A stretch of 64,000 bases of DNA from JAFAXD01 sp963833605. GTDB taxonomy: Bacteria; Pseudomonadota; Alphaproteobacteria; Rhizobiales; Xanthobacteraceae. The stretch lies in the NCBI GenBank assembly GCA_963833605.1, contig CAWHYZ010000001.1, forward strand, positions 261,842 to 325,841, read 5' to 3'. Below are positions 62,042 through 64,000 of this stretch, piece by piece (position 1 is the stretch's first letter; every line of letters starts with the position of its first letter). The position numbers and the translations under genes are program-made. The notes beneath the pieces are model-generated. The model saw only the letters and a list, made by a program, of their open reading frames with translations, was not told the origin of the DNA and made no database searches.

Positions 62042-62527
62042 CTATTTGTGCTTACCGGCCAAGGGATTCCAACTCGGGAAACGGCTTGAAGTCGGCATGC
62101 TCGCGGGCCTACGCGGCTGCTGGCCGTTGCTCGGCAAAACGGTCGAAGCGGCCATGGATATAAACCGCCATCCCTTGCTCAGTCCGGTGTAGCGCCCATC
62201 CCTGTCCTTGGCGTTATAGCGCACGCATACGACGTACCGTTCCTGGGAGCCGCCGCTCGGATCGAGCAGATTGGCGAAGCGCCCCGGAGAACCTCCGGCG
62301 CGATCCGGCGAAGCACTAACCGGCATCAAGACAGGGTCTGCAATCGCGGCGTCGTGGATCTGAGTTGGGTCGTTAATGTAGGTGTGCAGGTAGCCGAGCA
62401 GCTCGGTTTTGTAGTTCTCGGGATATGCATTTGCACGTTCGTCCGATCTCGGACGGCCATGTCCCGCGCAATCGGCGAGTGCAGCTGCAACCGCTACATA
62501 TGCGGTCATGACCGGGTCAAGCGACAT
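62042..62527 (-). pseudogene. Probable lipoprotein gene with a disrupted C-terminus
   Basis: A 161-residue open frame. MTAYVAVAAALADCAGHG (from ATG 62507-62509) looks like a damaged lipoprotein signal, and PENYKTELLGYLHTYINDPT and ERYVVCVRYNAKDRDGRYTG look like a family of small Rhizobiales lipoproteins. After GLSKG the open frame becomes Pro/Ser-rich. The +2 frame instead reads GMAVYIHGRFDRFAEQ, then a stop, then HADFKPFPELESLG, which fits the family better. A one-base loss in the G-run at about 62172-62174 would explain the shift. Family identity is from memory, so it is tentative. Confidence 0.55.
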
Positions 62528-62564
62528 GCTCTCGGGGTCATCGCCGGTTCATGACCTTCAAGGC

Positions 62565-63361
62565 TCATGGACTTGCAAGCGCCCGCCCCACGAACTCCGC
62601 GATCACGTGCAACGTGCGCTCAGGGGCTTCGCGCTGCGGTGCGTGCTGTCCCCCTTCGATCAGCGTCGCCTCGACCGGACAATAACACTCTTCTTCCGCC
62701 ACCATGATTTGCCGCTTCGTTCCATACTGATCATCGACGCCTTGCACGGGTCGCAATCGGGACCCGGATATAGGCGAGCGCGTGGGTAATGTCCCACTTG
62801 CGAAAAGCAGGGTCGAGCCAGGCTTCATTCCAGCCCTTGAAGGCAGCGTCGACGTTCTTGTGCCAGCGCGCGAGCTTGGGCCGCAGATCGCCGGTCTCGT
62901 AAGCAAGCCTGGCGCGGGCGATTTCGGCGACGCCCATGTCCTCGACGAAGAAATGCGGGGCGATCAGCACAAGTCCATTGATCCGATGATCCTCGATACT
63001 GCCTGCATAAATGGTTGCGATCGACGCTCCGTCGGAATGGCCGATCAGCACGCCTTTCCGAAAGCCGATTGCCTGCAACACTCGGGGCAGCACGTCGACC
63101 GCTTCGTCACGCATATAGTTCAGCGGTCGCGGCATCCTGATTGTGCTCGATCCGCCATAGCCGGCGCCGGGAGTAGACGAACACCCCCAGCCCGGTGGCC
63201 GCGGCCAAGCGGTCGGGAAAATTGCCCCACAGGCCGACGCAGCCCAGGCCTTCGTGCAGTAGTACCAGGGTGGGGGCATCGGCCGGGCGCGGGCCGATGC
63301 AGCGATATTCGAGCTGCTGGTCGTCGAGATCGAGCATCCGGGTGTCTGTCGATCCGGACAT
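62565..63361 (-). pseudogene. Alpha/beta-hydrolase gene with two frameshifts
   Basis: Three frames join into one protein. MSGSTDTRMLDLDDQQLEYR to VFVYSR (start ATG 63359-63361) is frame one. GAGYGGSS to RKWDITHALAYIRVPI, with the nucleophile elbow LIGHSDGASIATIY, is frame two. VQGVDDQYGTKRQIMVAEEE to the end, with GGQHAPQREAPE carrying the His, is frame three. The switches lie near 63170 and 62745, and each fits a one-base insertion: the 797-base span minus two gives 264 residues. The type is common beside box/benzoate genes. All catalytic residues persist, so the damage looks recent. Confidence 0.82.
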
Positions 63362-63544
63362 TTGCAGAACCGCGCAGCTCAGATACGGTCTCACGTTACC
63401 GACCGGGCAGTCAGCAGACAAGCGTAAGCAACTCTGCGCGACCGCGGGTTCAGCGCGTGGAACGAATATGGTTTGATTGGGTTGCCGTCACCGGACCGGA
63501 CGGGGAGCGTCAATGCGATCCAAATGTGGCCGCGAGGATGCGGA

Positions 63545-63760
63545 ATGGATCCGGAACGTCGTGCCGCGGAACCCTCGTACTATAAGCGAGCCATCCGCAC
63601 GAGCATCGGCCGCGGCCTGCGCAACTACTATGATTTGTCCGAACCAATTCCCGAGCACATGCTGAAGTTTCTCAAGCAAATAGACGCAAAATCCAACACT
63701 CAGGACCAACAGGCCAACGACAAAGAGCCGGAAGACGCTCCGGAGCGCGGATCGAACTGA
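63545..63760 (+). CDS. Small NepR-like protein (tentative)
   Basis: A 71-residue protein from ATG 63545 (MDPERRAAEPSYYKRAIRTS). SIGRGLRNYYDLSEPIPEHM and LKFLKQIDAKS recall the core of NepR, the anti-sigma factor of the general stress response (pattern G..LR..Y......P.P.....LL..L). The C-terminus is acidic and polar (TQDQQANDKEPEDAPERG). No EcfG or PhyR gene is nearby, and NepR is normally next to them, so this may be one of several NepR-like paralogues or an unrelated small protein. Confidence 0.45.
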   Translation: MDPERRAAEPSYYKRAIRTSIGRGLRNYYDLSEPIPEHMLKFLKQIDAKSNTQDQQANDKEPEDAPERGSN

Positions 63761-63800
63761 GGTTCTCCGATTTTCGGCGCCGCTATAGGATCTTCTTTTT

Positions 63801-63849
63801 GCACATGTCCTTATCGGAAAACCGGCATCCACTTTTCCGGGACATGCGC
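63801..63849. repeat. Abundant Rhizobiales-type palindrome GCACATGTCC...GGACATGCGC
   Basis: Outer arms CATGTCC/GGACATG and inner arms CGGAAAA/TTTTCCG flank CCGGCATCCAC. This matches a repeat often found between Rhizobiales genes. It abuts the end of the ABC ATPase gene (stop at 63849-63851) and may serve as its transcript end. Confidence 0.75.
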
Positions 63850-64000
63850 TAGACGCCGATATATCTTGCCACCATCGCGCTGTCGGCGAGTAGCGCGCGG
63901 GCGCCCCCTCAAACACGATCTCGCCGCGAAACGACACAATTGTGCGCCCGGCGATTTGCGCCAAACGCTCCAAGATCGCGGTCGATGATGACGGCGGAAA
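63849..64000 (-). pseudogene. C-terminal end of an ABC transporter ATPase (LivF/LivG type), truncated by the window and frameshifted
   Basis: Reading left from the right edge, VIIDRDL is followed, after one extra base near 63971, by ERLAQIAGRTIVSFRGEIVF and EGAP in a second frame. One base appears missing near 63897-63902, after which ALLADSAMVARYIGV and a stop complete the usual LivF/LivG ending in a third frame. Box loci in relatives carry such transporter genes for benzoate uptake. Only about 50 codons are visible, so the assignment rests on the motif order. Confidence 0.65.

Overview
The window is chromosomal DNA of a high-GC alphaproteobacterium. The gene orders dapF-mtaB-ftsY-yciB, ffh-rpsP-rimM-trmD-rplS-leuC, sdhCDAB and rplU-rpmA-(GNAT)-obgE, a ccm cluster next to acnA, a run of DUF3551 genes and several characteristic intergenic palindromes all point to Hyphomicrobiales (Rhizobiales), most likely the Bradyrhizobium/Rhodopseudomonas/Xanthobacteraceae side. 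This placement is inference from gene content. I recognise no rRNA, tRNA, CRISPR array, prophage or transposase.

Layout. 0-5 kb: a partial gene at the left edge, a secreted DUF1223 protein, and acnA. 4.4-7.4 kb: cytochrome c maturation genes, with ccmA and ccmB joined into one reading frame through an inverted-repeat element, then ccmC, ccmD and ccmG. 7.4-10 kb: a TfoX-N protein, a MetE-like protein, then about 1 kb of repeats. 10-17.7 kb: yciB, ftsY, an RluA-type pseudouridine synthase, a MaoC protein, mtaB, dapF and three stand-alone enzymes. 17.9-25.2 kb: SRP54 (ffh), the ribosomal/tRNA-modification operon, and leuC and leuD separated by small exported proteins and a zincin. 25-31 kb: a periplasmic binding protein, a CitE/malyl-CoA lyase-like enzyme, a beta-carbonic anhydrase with an altered catalytic motif, asd, and leuB with a frameshift. 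31-37 kb: an MFS transporter, a cupin, a molybdoenzyme/cytochrome b pair, a fasciclin protein, RidA, a mesaconyl-CoA hydratase-like protein and a LysR regulator. 37.5-41 kb: complete succinate dehydrogenase. 41-46 kb: a Bug-type binding protein, a VOC protein and a flavoprotein, argG, and an HCCA isomerase-like protein. 46.4-47.4 kb: four tandem DUF3551 genes. 47.4-53.4 kb: proB, an NAGGN-type asparagine synthase, obgE, a GNAT protein, L27 and L21. 53.7-58.2 kb: a K+/H+ antiporter, a broken BtuF-like gene and a GMC oxidoreductase. 58.2-64 kb: a benzoyl-CoA epoxidation (box) locus with MarR and boxC intact and boxB, a neighbouring hydrolase, a probable lipoprotein gene and an ABC ATPase broken.

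Most of the window is ordinary core metabolism: TCA cycle (acnA, sdhCDAB), leucine, lysine, arginine and proline synthesis, protein export (ffh, ftsY) and translation. The unusual items are the CcmA-CcmB fusion through a palindromic repeat; a dense run of disabling mutations from about 55.5 kb to the right edge (in-frame amber in boxB and frameshifts in four other genes), plus an isolated frameshift in leuB; two neighbouring hairpins whose arms have changed in a compensatory way; a repeat nested inside another repeat; and a carbonic anhydrase lacking the catalytic aspartate. I did not find a clearly new defence or mobile system. The broken genes could be real decay or consensus errors, and raw-read or relative-genome comparison would decide.
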